Assembly: GCF_026151205.1 (NCBI RefSeq)
Contig: NC_087072.1
Location: forward strand, 1,569,375 to 1,633,374
Length of the DNA: 64,000 nucleotides
Source: Bolinopsis microptera
Lineage: Eukaryota; Ctenophora; Tentaculata; Lobata; Bolinopsidae
Reading direction: 5' to 3'
The notes under the pieces: generated by a model
Seen by the model: the letters and a program-made list of their open reading frames with translations, nothing else
Told to the model about the DNA's origin: nothing
Databases searched by the model: none
Shown here: positions 30,903-41,689 of the stretch, one piece after another
Position numbering within the stretch: the first letter of the stretch is position 1
How the letters are laid out: each line of letters begins with the position of its first letter
Position numbers and translations under genes: made by a program

Positions 30903-31945
30903 GTGCAAGGCAGGATGGGCCTGGGATCCAAGAGGAGTGTAGCCAGTGAAAAGGAAAAACTGGAAGAACTGGTATCCCACATCTCAGAGCAGGATATCCT
31001 GTTGACACTGGTAGACAAGAGAGTTCAAGGACAATTCTTAACATGGGAAAACACCATGCAGCTAGACCTAGGTTGGAACAACCTTATTTACAACTACAAG
31101 ATGAGCCCTGCTCTTCTTAAGTTCCACCTCAATGCAACCCATGACGTTGCAAATACTCCAGCAAACATGAGCCTGTGGAACTATGCTGACACAGGACACT
31201 GTCCACTTTGCGGATGGAGACACTGCAACATTAGGCACATTTTGGTAGCTTGCAACTTCTCGCTGAACAACAAACGATACAATTGGAGGCATGACAACGT
31301 GCTGCGGGGACAGCGGGTCATTGCAAAATCCCTACTGGATCAAATGGAGAAGTTCAACAACAAAGACTTTGAACTTGAAGTTCAGGACTGGACAGGCTTC
31401 ATATCAAGTCATCTATCAGCTGTTACCAAAAACCAAAGACGAAGATGAAAAGAGAGAGCCCTTTTGAGAAAGACCAAGATGGGCAGATTATCTGGGACGA
31501 AGATGACCTCCCAGCATAGTTCCCCCAGCACATCTACGGAACTGCAGAACGTCCTGATATTGTAGTCTGGTCTGATAAAGGAAAGGTGGTCATATTAGTA
31601 GAATTGACAGTTGGTGACGAGAGTAACTTTAGTGACCAAGTAGAACGTAAACAAGCACGTTACAACAGAGAGCTTATTCCTGGGCTGCATGGCAGTGGTC
31701 GGAAAGCTCAGCTTTTTACGGTAGAGGTTGGGTGTAGAGGCTTCTGGCATCATACCTTACCAGCCCTACTATATATACTAAACTACTTTGGTGTTACAAA
31801 GAGAGTAAAGAAAGCAGTGTTCCAAGAGGCGGCTTTGGTTGCTCTCAGATGTTCCTATGCAATCTGGTTAGCAAGAGAAAACAAGAAGTGGAGTCCCTGC
31901 TACAACATCGCACAAAGACCCACTGTTCTACCATCAACTGAGTGA
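30903..31945 (+). pseudogene. Retroelement 3' relic: zinc knuckle plus restriction-like endonuclease (copy 1)
   Basis: The first part (30903-31448, 181 residues) ends with CPLCGWRHCNIRHILVAC and RYNWRHDNVL, the CCHC knuckle and tail seen after the RT in R2-like and related retroelements. After a TGA at 31446 the coding continues in another frame: ERPDIVVWSD, KGKVVILVELTV, then ERKQARYN and VEVGCRGFWHH. This is a PD-(D/E)XK-type restriction-like endonuclease. An in-frame TAG at 31517-31519 interrupts this second frame. The reverse transcriptase itself is missing. The same breaks occur in copy 2, so the decay predates the duplication. Confidence 0.8.
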
Positions 31946-32689
31946 GCTGAGTGTTGGGCCCTTAAAACATTGTTTAAAGCCACACCTGGAATCTCAAGTA
32001 CCAGGATCAGAGATGGAAGCTAAGCAGATACATAGATGGAGTTGCTATCGAAAGATATAGAACTCAGGTATCCAACATCGTACCTTGATTATATTGTGGT
32101 ATTTTCTTTCTTAACACTTACTGATGTGATACACTACCTTAAGCCTGCGCTACACATAGCTATTGCGTCAAAACTACACTACCGTAATCATTTGGAAACC
32201 CCCCTAGCTCAGCTAGCTGATTATGTAATATGTAAACGACCCCTTATGCTAATTTGTAGTTGATCCTAGCTAGCGCTAGCCGACGAGTAATACTTCACAT
32301 AGCCATTATATGTGTATACCGATACGCGTACTGCCTTCGGCGGTCGCGCGCTACTGCAAGCGAGAGGGCTCTGGTTAGAGCAAACTTCTTAGTAATATCG
32401 CAAACATTTAAAACCGATACTTAGGGATAGTTAGCGCTGGCCAACGCTTACCTGGGGACCCCAGGCTATCATGTTCATAAACACAGAAAATAGGAATTAG
32501 GCCGAATGACAGGTTGAGCTCCGCCTAGCTAGTAAGCCAACGCTAGCTGACGATTGTAATTTATGTTTATAACCGTACATTTACAAATATATGCGCACCG
32601 AGTTGGACTTGGATTTGAAAAAAATATTTCCAATTTTAAGATTATCACCCGTTAACTTACAATGGTTTTGCAGCCGTACAAAACGGTTT

Positions 32690-33015
32690 TACATAAACCC
32701 TAATCCCAATTCAATCCTAACGACCTAACCCTAACCATAACCCCGAAGCTATCCATAACCCTTACCACAACCCTAACCCTAACCCGAACCCTAAACAATC
32801 GAATTCATGTTTTACTAACCTGTCACGTGACCAAAACGGTTTTTTGCCCATAACTCTCCAGGGAAACAATTTTACCCTACGTACTCATGGGGGTGATTCG
32901 GAATCAGCGTCCAAAATACTTATACACCGATTTAGATCAAATTCATACCCAAAGGGCCTTTTCACAAGAATTTTCTTAAAATTTTGGCGAGCGATTTAGT
33001 AGGAGCTGTTGACAT
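32690..33015. repeat. Telomere-like/CACGTG repeat module (copy 1)
   Basis: A block of degenerate CCCTAA repeats (ACCCTAACCATAACCCCG, CAACCCTAACCCTAACCCG) is followed by TGTCACGTGACCAAAACGGT, then GATTCGGAATCAGCGTCCAA. The same order of motifs occurs at 52860-53060 and, inverted, at 53110-53440, showing this is a mobile or satellite-like module. Confidence 0.8.
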
Positions 33016-33515
33016 GACTCCAGCTCCATTAAATTAATTAATTACCACTCGAAGTGTGCAAAAACAATAAAAATTGTGTCAAATATTTAGTGGAAATCTT
33101 TTTTTTTTAATTTAATATGTTTTACAAATGTTCAATTCTCGGTTTTTTTGTTTTGGATATCTTCGTTAAGTGAAATTTCTATAAACTTTAAGCTAGAGCT
33201 TATGTTTGAATTGATTGACGATGTCAACCCTTCCAGATCGAATTGCTCTACGGAACAACGATCTCGTGATAAACGGATTAAACGGATTAAAACGGAAGGG
33301 GGAGTGTTCAATAAAACCAAAACCCCTACCACCCGTAAGTTTTCATACCGTTTAATATTTAATTTTTACAAGGTAAACACCTTAACATATATTTTTATAA
33401 ATAGAAAATTAGCGTATAGAGTATCAACATTACACAAAACAATTTCATGATAACTGTCTACCTCAACATGTTTCCGTATTATTAAGGAATAAAATTTATG
33501 TAAACCGTATACATC

Positions 33516-33869
33516 TTACAAATATTTATGGAAACGCTTAGCAAGCAGTCTCTTGGGTATCTTAGACTTTTTCACCAAATCTAAAACAGTCTTATAACCC
33601 TTTGGTGGTCTTTTTCGCCCATCTACTAGTCCATAAACTACCTCATCAAAGTGAATTTCGGGATAGTTCCTTGGACCGTGGGATAGAGTTCCATCCTTTG
33701 CTCTGTACAGTTTCATGGCTGCGAAATAATCCAACAATGTTTTACATCGTTTAGGGCTTTTACTGAGCTGTGGAACATCTAACGATTTATATGCAATAAC
33801 ATCACTAGGAACTATAACCTTGATAGTTTCCAAGTTTTTATCTACAGGAACAAGCTTATATTCTGTCAT
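33516..33869 (-). CDS. Uncharacterised 117-residue basic protein (copy 2)
   Basis: Identical in translation to the frame at 30287-30640, with the same TATA-like CTATTTAAGTAG upstream. Retention of an intact frame in both copies is expected whether or not it is functional, because the copies are not diverged. Confidence 0.5.
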   Translation of the reverse strand: MTEYKLVPVDKNLETIKVIVPSDVIAYKSLDVPQLSKSPKRCKTLLDYFAAMKLYRAKDGTLSHGPRNYPEIHFDEVVYGLVDGRKRPPKGYKTVLDLVKKSKIPKRLLAKRFHKYL

Positions 33870-34131
33870 TGTCTATGTGATCAGTGAAACAGTCTACTTA
33901 AATAGCAGAGATTATACTAGCAACAACCAGTAAAATGAAACGTAAGATCTTTGAAATTCCTTCTCCCTGGTGTCTAAAAGTTACTCTCTAAAGAACAGCA
34001 AGGATCCTTAAGTTAAGGAGGTCTACGAGCACAGGGCCAAGAAACAAGAAGGGAGCAGTCGGTGGGGTTACACTAATGAGCTGAGTACTAGAGAAAGAGA
34101 TCTTTACTTCAGAGAGTTAGTAGGGGTAACA

Positions 34132-35174
34132 GTGCAAGGCAGGATGGGCCTGGGATCCAAGAGGAGTGTAGCCAGTGAAAAGGAAAAACTGGAAGAACTG
34201 GTATCCCACATCTCAGAGCAGGATATCCTGTTGACACTGGTAGACAAGAGAGTTCAAGGACAATTCTTAACATGGGAAAACACCATGCAGCTAGACCTAG
34301 GTTGGAACAACCTTATTTACAACTACAAGATGAGCCCTGCTCTTCTTAAGTTCCACCTCAATGCAACCCATGACGTTGCAAATACTCCAGCAAACATGAG
34401 CCTGTGGAACTATGCTGACACAGGACACTGTCCACTTTGCGGATGGAGACACTGCAACATTAGGCACATTTTGGTAGCTTGCAACTTCTCGCTGAACAAC
34501 AAACGATACAATTGGAGGCATGACAACGTGCTGCGGGGACAGCGGGTCATTGCAAAATCCCTACTGGATCAAATGGAGAAGTTCAACAACAAAGACTTTG
34601 AACTTGAAGTTCAGGACTGGACAGGCTTCATATCAAGTCATCTATCAGCTGTTACCAAAAACCAAAGACGAAGATGAAAAGAGAGAGCCCTTTTGAGAAA
34701 GACCAAGATGGGCAGATTATCTGGGACGAAGATGACCTCCCAGCATAGTTCCCCCAGCACATCTACGGAACTGCAGAACGTCCTGATATTGTAGTCTGGT
34801 CTGATAAAGGAAAGGTGGTCATATTAGTAGAATTGACAGTTGGTGACGAGAGTAACTTTAGTGACCAAGTAGAACGTAAACAAGCACGTTACAACAGAGA
34901 GCTTATTCCTGGGCTGCATGGCAGTGGTCGGAAAGCTCAGCTTTTTACGGTAGAGGTTGGGTGTAGAGGCTTCTGGCATCATACCTTACCAGCCCTACTA
35001 TATATACTAAACTACTTTGGTGTTACAAAGAGAGTAAAGAAAGCAGTGTTCCAAGAGGCGGCTTTGGTTGCTCTCAGATGTTCCTATGCAATCTGGTTAG
35101 CAAGAGAAAACAAGAAGTGGAGTCCCTGCTACAACATCGCACAAAGACCCACTGTTCTACCATCAACTGAGTGA
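34132..35174 (+). pseudogene. Retroelement 3' relic: zinc knuckle plus restriction-like endonuclease (copy 2)
   Basis: Same content and same frame break and stop as 30903-31945, shifted by 3229 bases. The CCHC-containing part ends at 34677 and the endonuclease part starts near 34740 in another frame. Confidence 0.8.
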
Positions 35175-35918
35175 GCTGAGTGTTGGGCCCTTAAAACATT
35201 GTTTAAAGCCACACCTGGAATCTCAAGTACCAGGATCAGAGATGGAAGCTAAGCAGATACATAGATGGAGTTGCTATCGAAAGATATAGAACTCAGGTAT
35301 CCAACATCGTACCTTGATTATATTGTGGTATTTTCTTTCTTAACACTTACTGATGTGATACACTACCTTAAGCCTGCGCTACACATAGCTATTGCGTCAA
35401 AACTACACTACCGTAATCATTTGGAAACCCCCCTAGCTCAGCTAGCTGATTATGTAATATGTAAACGACCCCTTATGCTAATTTGTAGTTGATCCTAGCT
35501 AGCGCTAGCCGACGAGTAATACTTCACATAGCCATTATATGTGTATACCGATACGCGTACTGCCTTCGGCGGTCGCGCGCTACTGCAAGCGAGAGGGCTC
35601 TGGTTAGAGCAAACTTCTTAGTAATATCGCAAACATTTAAAACCGATACTTAGGGATAGTTAGCGCTGGCCAACGCTTACCTGGGGACCCCAGGCTATCA
35701 TGTTCATAAACACAGAAAATAGGAATTAGGCCGAATGACAGGTTGAGCTCCGCCTAGCTAGTAAGCCAACGCTAGCTGACGATTGTAATTTATGTTTATA
35801 ACCGTACATTTACAAATATATGCGCACCGAGTTGGACTTGGATTTGAAAAAAATATTTCCAATTTTAAGATTATCACCCGTTAACTTACAATGGTTTTGC
35901 AGCCGTACAAAACGGTTT

Positions 35919-36244
35919 TACATAAACCCTAATCCCAATTCAATCCTAACGACCTAACCCTAACCATAACCCCGAAGCTATCCATAACCCTTACCACAAC
36001 CCTAACCCTAACCCGAACCCTAAACAATCGAATTCATGTTTTACTAACCTGTCACGTGACCAAAACGGTTTTTTGCCCATAACTCTCCAGGGAAACAATT
36101 TTACCCTACGTACTCATGGGGGTGATTCGGAATCAGCGTCCAAAATACTTATACACCGATTTAGATCAAATTCATACCCAAAGGGCCTTTTCACAAGAAT
36201 TTTCTTAAAATTTTGGCGAGCGATTTAGTAGGAGCTGTTGACAT
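35919..36244. repeat. Telomere-like/CACGTG repeat module (copy 2)
   Basis: Copy of 32690-33015 in the second tandem unit, with the same CCCTAA-like block, GTCACGTGAC palindrome and TTCGGAATCAGCGTCC motif. Confidence 0.8.
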
Positions 36245-36698
36245 GACTCCAGCTCCATTAAATTAATTAATTACCACTCGAAGTGTGCAAAAACAATAAA
36301 AATTGTGTCAAATATTTAGTGGAAATCTTTTTTTTTTAATTTAATATGTTTTACAAATGTTCAATTCTCGGTTTTTTTGTTTTGGATATCTTCGTTAAGT
36401 GAAATTTCTATAAACTTTAAGCTAGAGCTTATGTTTGAATTGATTGACGATGTCAACCCTTCCAGATCGAATTGCTCTACGGAACAACGATCTCGTGATA
36501 AACGGATTAAACGGATTAAAACGGATTAAACGATTCAAAAGTCAAATTACAATGGTAATGTCTGACCAGATATAAAAATTAAATTTACCCAAAAGTCATA
36601 AAGTATATATATACAATGAACCCCGTAAATCTTAAGAGTTAGATTCAAAATACTTAATAATTTAAATGAACTTTTCTGAAAGTGTTCCGAGTCATAGA

Positions 36699-39600
36699 TT
36701 ATAATTTGGCAATATTGTTAATGTTAGGAATTTGTTTGGGGGACGCTTTAGGGAATCTTCGTTCATGAGCTTTGGTAAGGAACCTTCCTAGGTCTCCGAT
36801 GGTTGTAGGGTGTGCGAAGATCTGTCCAATGTCAGAGAAGAGTAATGTTTTACTTTGTTGGGACAAACAGTGGCGGAGATCTTCATAGAGAGGGCAAGTA
36901 CGCAATACATGAAGTTCATCTTCGATGATTGGATCAGGGAAAGGAAGCTCTAGAAGAAGATCGAGTGACTCCACATCTGTAGTAGAACAGTGTTTGCATG
37001 CCCTATTCGAAAGTTTTTGTCGATGCATGCCGTGTCTTCCAGTTTCGATGTTGTATTGATGCGAGCTTGTTCTGAGTTGCGCAAGTCTCCTAGTCTGCTG
37101 TGGCCGTAGGTTGATCGACAGGTATGTTTCGCAACCGAAGCTTGCCTTGATGAGGTTATAGAATCCTAGTTTTCTGTTGAGTTTTCGCTCTTTGTTCCAT
37201 TGTTGAACGAAAAGGGTTTTCATAGCCTCGCTGATTTTGAGCGGGTTTGAAATATCACTTCCTCCTGTCAGTTCTTTCACTGTGTTCTTAGTGGATTCCA
37301 GCCGGGAGAACCATAACAGTTTCAGATCCCTCTGCTCGGCGTAAGCGTGCCTCACTAAAGAAGAGCATCCCTCTTTGTCCAGTCCCTCCAACCTCCCGAG
37401 GTAGCTATAGACTTGGGACGTAAGCTCGATGGCAAGCGGGTATCTTCCAGTGTCACCCCACACAGCGGTGTTTGAAGTCGATTTGTTGACATTCATAGTC
37501 CATTTCATAAATGATAGGTGAACTTTCTCCAGGGGGTCTTTTGCTGTATCCTGAGTAGCCGGATAACTCCCCGAAGCAAAGATAGACATGAAATTTGTCA
37601 TGGGAAGCCAGATCTGACACCCGTAGGATAGAACAGGAACAATCAGAGTGTCGAAAAGCTTAAACACAGTTGTCTTCCGGAGGTATCGAAGGTCAAGCAT
37701 ACTCTTGAGAGAGAAGTAGCTCCGGAGCCCTTTTTGTCTAAGCTTTATCTGAGCAAGTTTTAATGATCCCGTGAGTGTGAACGTAATTCCAAGATATGTG
37801 TACTCACGCACTGATGGCAAGGTCATTTCCCCGTAGACAAAATTAGTACTGTCCTTGAGCACCCGTCCTGCCCGGTTAAACACCATAATTGCTGTTTTTG
37901 ATATGTTAACCGATAACCCCCACTCTTGACAGTAGGTGTGTAAAACTTCTAACATTCTTTGAAGACTCTCTTGATCGAGAGCCAACAGAATCAGGTCATC
38001 GGCCCAGAGGAGGTGGGTTACTCTAGTACTTTTCAGTAACGGTACTTCGACATTTTCCATAGAATTAAGGTCTTCTGATAGCTGGTGTATGAAGCATTTG
38101 AAGAGTTCTGGAGACATGGGGTGTCCTTGTTCAGTCCCGCAAAGAACATCGATCTTTTCAGAGAGCTTGTTCAAGAGCTTGATTTTTGCTTTGGAGTTTG
38201 TGTACATGAACTCCATGCAACCAAAGAATCTTCCTTTGATGCCTAGTTTCCAGAGTTTGTACAAGAGTGCCTCCCGGCAGACTGTATCAAACGCTTTGGC
38301 GTAGTCAACAAAACAGGAGAACAATCTGCCTTTGTTAGCTTTTACATATTTTTCTATGCAAGTCGACAGTGTCAATATATGATCTGCTGTTTGCGCGTTT
38401 TTGCAAAACCCCAGTTGATTGGGGGTGTCAGGGTTTGTTTCAGTACAGAATTTTGTTAGTCTCTGGAGGAGAATACTTGCAACCAGTTTTCCCACGTTGC
38501 TAGCTACTGCGATTGCCCTATAGTTGTTGGGATCGTAGATGTTGCCTTTTTTGTGCAGAGGCGTCACAACAGATGTTCCCCAGGGATAAACTCTGTGTGA
38601 TAAACATAGGTTAAAGAGATGCAGTATAGCGCACTGCATATGTTTTCCAGAGAGTTTGAGAAATTCATTGGGGATTAAATCCTCCGACACTGCTTTCCCT
38701 TTCTTGAGCACTCGAGTACAAGCCAACAGTTCTTCGGAGCTTATGTCTTGGTCAAGGATTTCTGTGAGTGTTTGCTGGGTGGCATCTCTGTCCATTTCGT
38801 CTTGTAGTTCTTTTATTTTCTTAGGGCTGATCGATGGTTTACTATACAGCTCTTTGAAGAATTTGCTGAAGTTAAGCATATCAAAGACGTCCAATTTGCT
38901 TCCATTTGTCTTCATATCTTTAAGCCTCTTGAAACGGGACCAGTTAATATTTTTGCCTCGTTCGATGTCACTACATAGGTCCTCTATGAATGCAGACTTT
39001 TTAAGTTTTATGAGTTTCCGATATGATCGTCGACTTTCATAGTAAGAGTCTCTGAGTTTTTTATTCGTAGGATTTTTGCCGTAACTTTTGGACAGTTTGT
39101 TCAACTCCCGCTTGCCGTTTATACAACTTACATCAAACCACGGAGCTTTGGGCTTCATCCTTTGTCTCCTTTTTCTTTTTCCGCTCACTATTTTCCTATC
39201 TGGCTTGTTCCTCGGACCCTTTGTCGGAAGAATAACATCGGCAATGTCTTGGAAGATAGATACGAGTTCTTCATTAAGACACAAAACTTGTTCTCTGTCT
39301 GTGCATTGGGTTTCCGCGATTCGGGTTATTTTCTGAACAAATTCTGGCGAATTCTGGATCGCATGAAACTGAAATTGAAGTTTCTCGTCCTCATTATCCC
39401 ATTTGTATTTTTTAGGTGCGTCTTCTAGTGTTTCAAGTAGATCCTCTGCATCAACCAAGTTGTGTTTGTGCTTTATTTTGCAGATGCACGGCTTGTGGTC
39501 AGAAAATTTGTTAAGATTCTGCACTTGGAAGGACAGCACTGATTCCAACAATTCAGGTGTGACTGCCATATAGTCAACTACGCTGGCACCATTGTAGTTG

Positions 39601-39896
39601 ACAGAGGTATATTCCCCAAAGATGTCTCCCAGTGTATTACCATTTAGCAGCGATAGTCGATTACAAGCGAGGAAATCTAACAGTAGGTTACCCCTAGAGT
39701 TAAGTACTTGATCCTTGCTTACTCTCCCACTAGTCTTTGGATGGCTGGAGGGGATTTCATCTGGTTCAGAGTTAGGGTCGTCATCTTCAAAGTCGAAGTT
39801 TGTGTTTCCAGTACGGGCATTTAGGTCACCCACCAGCAAGATCTTGCCAAGATCGGGGTTCTGAGCGTGATATGCATGGCTGGACGTGATATGCAT
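36699..39896 (-). CDS. LINE ORF2: partial AP endonuclease, reverse transcriptase and CCHC finger
   Basis: An uninterrupted frame of 1065 residues. Residues ~20-140 are the C-terminal half of an EEP endonuclease (GDLNARTG at 23, VVDYMAVTP, SDHKPC at 132). Its N-terminal half is missing, so the copy is 5'-truncated near 39896. The RT follows with TPLHKKGNIYDPNNYRAIA, LGFCKNAQTADHI, CFVDYAKAFDTV, GTEQGHPMSPELFK and the catalytic LLWADDL box. The C-terminus has CKHC ... ELHVLRTC, a CCHC-type finger. It is the closest relative in this window of the element at 16011-18233, and the intact frame suggests recent insertion. An 18-bp tandem repeat (CGTGATATGCATGGCTGG, twice) sits at the 5' junction, 39867-39903. 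Confidence 0.92.
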   Translation of the reverse strand: MHITSSHAYHAQNPDLGKILLVGDLNARTGNTNFDFEDDDPNSEPDEIPSSHPKTSGRVSKDQVLNSRGNLLLDFLACNRLSLLNGNTLGDIFGEYTSVNYNGASVVDYMAVTPELLESVLSFQVQNLNKFSDHKPCICKIKHKHNLVDAEDLLETLEDAPKKYKWDNEDEKLQFQFHAIQNSPEFVQKITRIAETQCTDREQVLCLNEELVSIFQDIADVILPTKGPRNKPDRKIVSGKRKRRQRMKPKAPWFDVSCINGKRELNKLSKSYGKNPTNKKLRDSYYESRRSYRKLIKLKKSAFIEDLCSDIERGKNINWSRFKRLKDMKTNGSKLDVFDMLNFSKFFKELYSKPSISPKKIKELQDEMDRDATQQTLTEILDQDISSEELLACTRVLKKGKAVSEDLIPNEFLKLSGKHMQCAILHLFNLCLSHRVYPWGTSVVTPLHKKGNIYDPNNYRAIAVASNVGKLVASILLQRLTKFCTETNPDTPNQLGFCKNAQTADHILTLSTCIEKYVKANKGRLFSCFVDYAKAFDTVCREALLYKLWKLGIKGRFFGCMEFMYTNSKAKIKLLNKLSEKIDVLCGTEQGHPMSPELFKCFIHQLSEDLNSMENVEVPLLKSTRVTHLLWADDLILLALDQESLQRMLEVLHTYCQEWGLSVNISKTAIMVFNRAGRVLKDSTNFVYGEMTLPSVREYTYLGITFTLTGSLKLAQIKLRQKGLRSYFSLKSMLDLRYLRKTTVFKLFDTLIVPVLSYGCQIWLPMTNFMSIFASGSYPATQDTAKDPLEKVHLSFMKWTMNVNKSTSNTAVWGDTGRYPLAIELTSQVYSYLGRLEGLDKEGCSSLVRHAYAEQRDLKLLWFSRLESTKNTVKELTGGSDISNPLKISEAMKTLFVQQWNKERKLNRKLGFYNLIKASFGCETYLSINLRPQQTRRLAQLRTSSHQYNIETGRHGMHRQKLSNRACKHCSTTDVESLDLLLELPFPDPIIEDELHVLRTCPLYEDLRHCLSQQSKTLLFSDIGQIFAHPTTIGDLGRFLTKAHERRFPKASPKQIPNINNIAKL

Positions 39897-39903
39897 GGCT
39901 GGT

Positions 39904-40773
39904 CATACAATTATCTAAATTCTCACGTGAGTAGGTTTGATTTGGGTTCGAGAACGTTTTTTGGACGTTTTTTAAAGAAAATGGTAAAAGTTGCGTTTTT
40001 TAAAGATTCCATTTGCGTTTTTCCCAACCCTGGTTTAAGTCCTCCAAATGTTTGAATTATTCGTATTATTAATAACCGAGTTTTATGGTCTCATGCATGC
40101 TGCGCTCAATTTTATAAAGATTAACGTATTATTATACAATGCATTATTATTAATACCTCGTTACAACTCGGATCTCGTTATGACGCGTTTTGAGCAAATA
40201 GTTTCCGCCCTCATTTACCCTATTATATATGAAAAGTGTACCATGTCCAAGAATAACGATAAATTCACCTGACGTATGGCAATCTACTTGTCGTATATTC
40301 GTCCTCTTACGAATGCGATGGTAGATACGACAGTCAATTATTGAGTTGACAATAGTTCACTGAGTAAACACATGCCTTAAGTGACGTAAATAAGCAATAT
40401 GACATGACAGTTTGAGTTAACACGCGCGACTATAACAGCTGTGGTAAATAATAAACGATAAATATCAATGATATGCCATGCTGTAAACACAACCTTTATC
40501 TCAACAAAACTGTTGTAGGAGGAGCATATTACTATATTACAAAGTTACGACAAGTAGATCACCATATGGAAAAGCTTAATATAGTATGGAATATCATAAA
40601 ACAATACGTTGCACCAAACATTGACCTATGTACGTACTGTAACTGTAAGACTAGTCCTAACTCCTAAGTGTAACCCTGTTTATGTTACGCGAACCTCGCT
40701 ATTTTTCCCTCCATCTATGTTGTATGCGCGTTATTGCGAGGATCTACAGTACATTTAAGTACTGAAAACTCAC
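39904..40773. other. Interval between LINE and sushi exon; no supported gene
   Basis: The AT-rich sequence contains a few short frames without recognisable domains. Further exons of the sushi-domain gene would be expected in this direction, but I could identify none before the retrotransposon, which may have displaced them. Confidence 0.45.
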
Positions 40774-40980
40774 CTAATTCTACACAAGAAGGAGTTGTGG
40801 CACTGGAGAAGGTGGTGCCCTCAGTACAGGTGATAGTGTTGCTGCCTCTCAGTAGGAACCCTTCTTCACATGACACTGTCAGCACTGTTCCTGCTTCTAC
40901 CGGGAATGTTACCTCTGCTGTGAGCTGGTTCCAAGCTGGGTTCAGACCAGTGCATTGTACTTTTTCTGTGGGACGTGTTA
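40774..40980 (-). CDS. Sushi (CCP) domain exon
   Basis: A 207-nt exon, phase 1 at both ends, with acceptor CCACTGAAG and donor GTGAGT. It encodes one complete sushi/CCP module: VQCTGLNPAWNQL, AGTVLTVSCEEGFLLRG, TITCTEG and TPSCVELG, with the four cysteines and the tryptophan of the family. Sushi modules mediate extracellular protein contacts. The symmetrical phase-1 boundaries are typical of shuffled extracellular domains. It joins in frame to the exon at 41138-41560. Confidence 0.9.
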
Positions 40981-41137
40981 CTTCAGTGGAATTGAAAAGT
41001 TTAAAACGGGGTTCATAATTTAAAATCATAAATTTGGAGTTAAAATATATAACTAGTAACTTTCTCGAATCTTATTAAAGTAGAGCTCAAAACGCTATAA
41101 AGCTATAAGAACAATGACATTAATGCAAACAAATTAC

Positions 41138-41560
41138 CAAGTTCATATTTGTAGTGTGTGGAGACTTTATCGTATTTATGGCTGGTTTGAAATTTCAGTC
41201 CAGTCATAATGTTCTTTATTGCACACCTACTACCGTCACTGGTATCCTCATAAACCCAGGTCACCTCCAGAACATTATCAAACCAGACTTGCAGCTGAGT
41301 GGTAGTCTTCAGGAAGGTCATAACACCAGCTCGTTGGAGGAATCCCTCTGTTCTTTTCAGATAGTAACTCTGGCATTTGGAGGCCTCTATAGATCCTGTT
41401 GTGAACGTGAACCAGCCTACTCCTCCCATCGTCCATCTGATGTCTTTAGATAAAAGTATCTTCTTATCAGTCTGCATCTGGAACTTCTTACCCTCCACTA
41501 TTTCGTATACATATGTGCTTTTGTCCTCGGGAACTGGAATCCACTCACTGTACTGCGTTC
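41138..41560 (-). CDS. Extracellular domain exon of unknown family, same gene
   Basis: A 423-nt exon with acceptor CTCTTTTCAG and donor GTAATT, phase 1 at both ends. It encodes 141 residues beginning TQYSEWIPVPEDKSTYVYE. It contains aromatic beta-strand-like segments (IRWTMGGVGWFTFTTGS, LQVWFDNVLEVTWVYED) and only two cysteines. I do not recognise the family; a beta-sandwich ligand-binding domain is a guess from the strand pattern. It follows the signal-peptide exon at 42315-42387 and precedes the sushi exon. Confidence 0.8.
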
Positions 41561-41689
41561 CTGAAAAGAGACTATTATATATATAGAATTAGAACTATTA
41601 TTATTTGGAGAAAATGAATACCAAAATGTTGAAATTTCGGGTTACATTGAAGTGCAAACACTTTTTAGTTTTATATCTCATTAAAGTAC

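Larger units (their letters stand above)
30066..33294. repeat. 3229-bp tandem duplication, copy 1
   Basis: Begins at GAAGGGGGAGTGTTCAATAA and ends in a GGATTAAAC microsatellite (AAACGGATTAAACGGATTAA). Every stretch I compared matches copy 2 at an offset of exactly 3229 bases, including all coding stretches. Contents in order: a minus-strand 117-aa ORF, a plus-strand decayed retroelement tail, a further 75-residue frame (32036-32263) of unknown nature, and a telomere-like/CACGTG module. Either a very recent duplication or an assembly artefact. Confidence 0.95.
33295..36523. repeat. 3229-bp tandem duplication, copy 2
   Basis: Direct continuation of copy 1: the new unit begins GAAGGGGGAGTG immediately after the GGATTAAAC microsatellite. 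It ends in the same microsatellite, which here extends further (GGATTAAACGATTCAAAAG) into unique sequence. The left flank of copy 1 has a loosely similar AGATTAAAGAGATTCAAAA about 50 bp before the junction. Confidence 0.95.
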
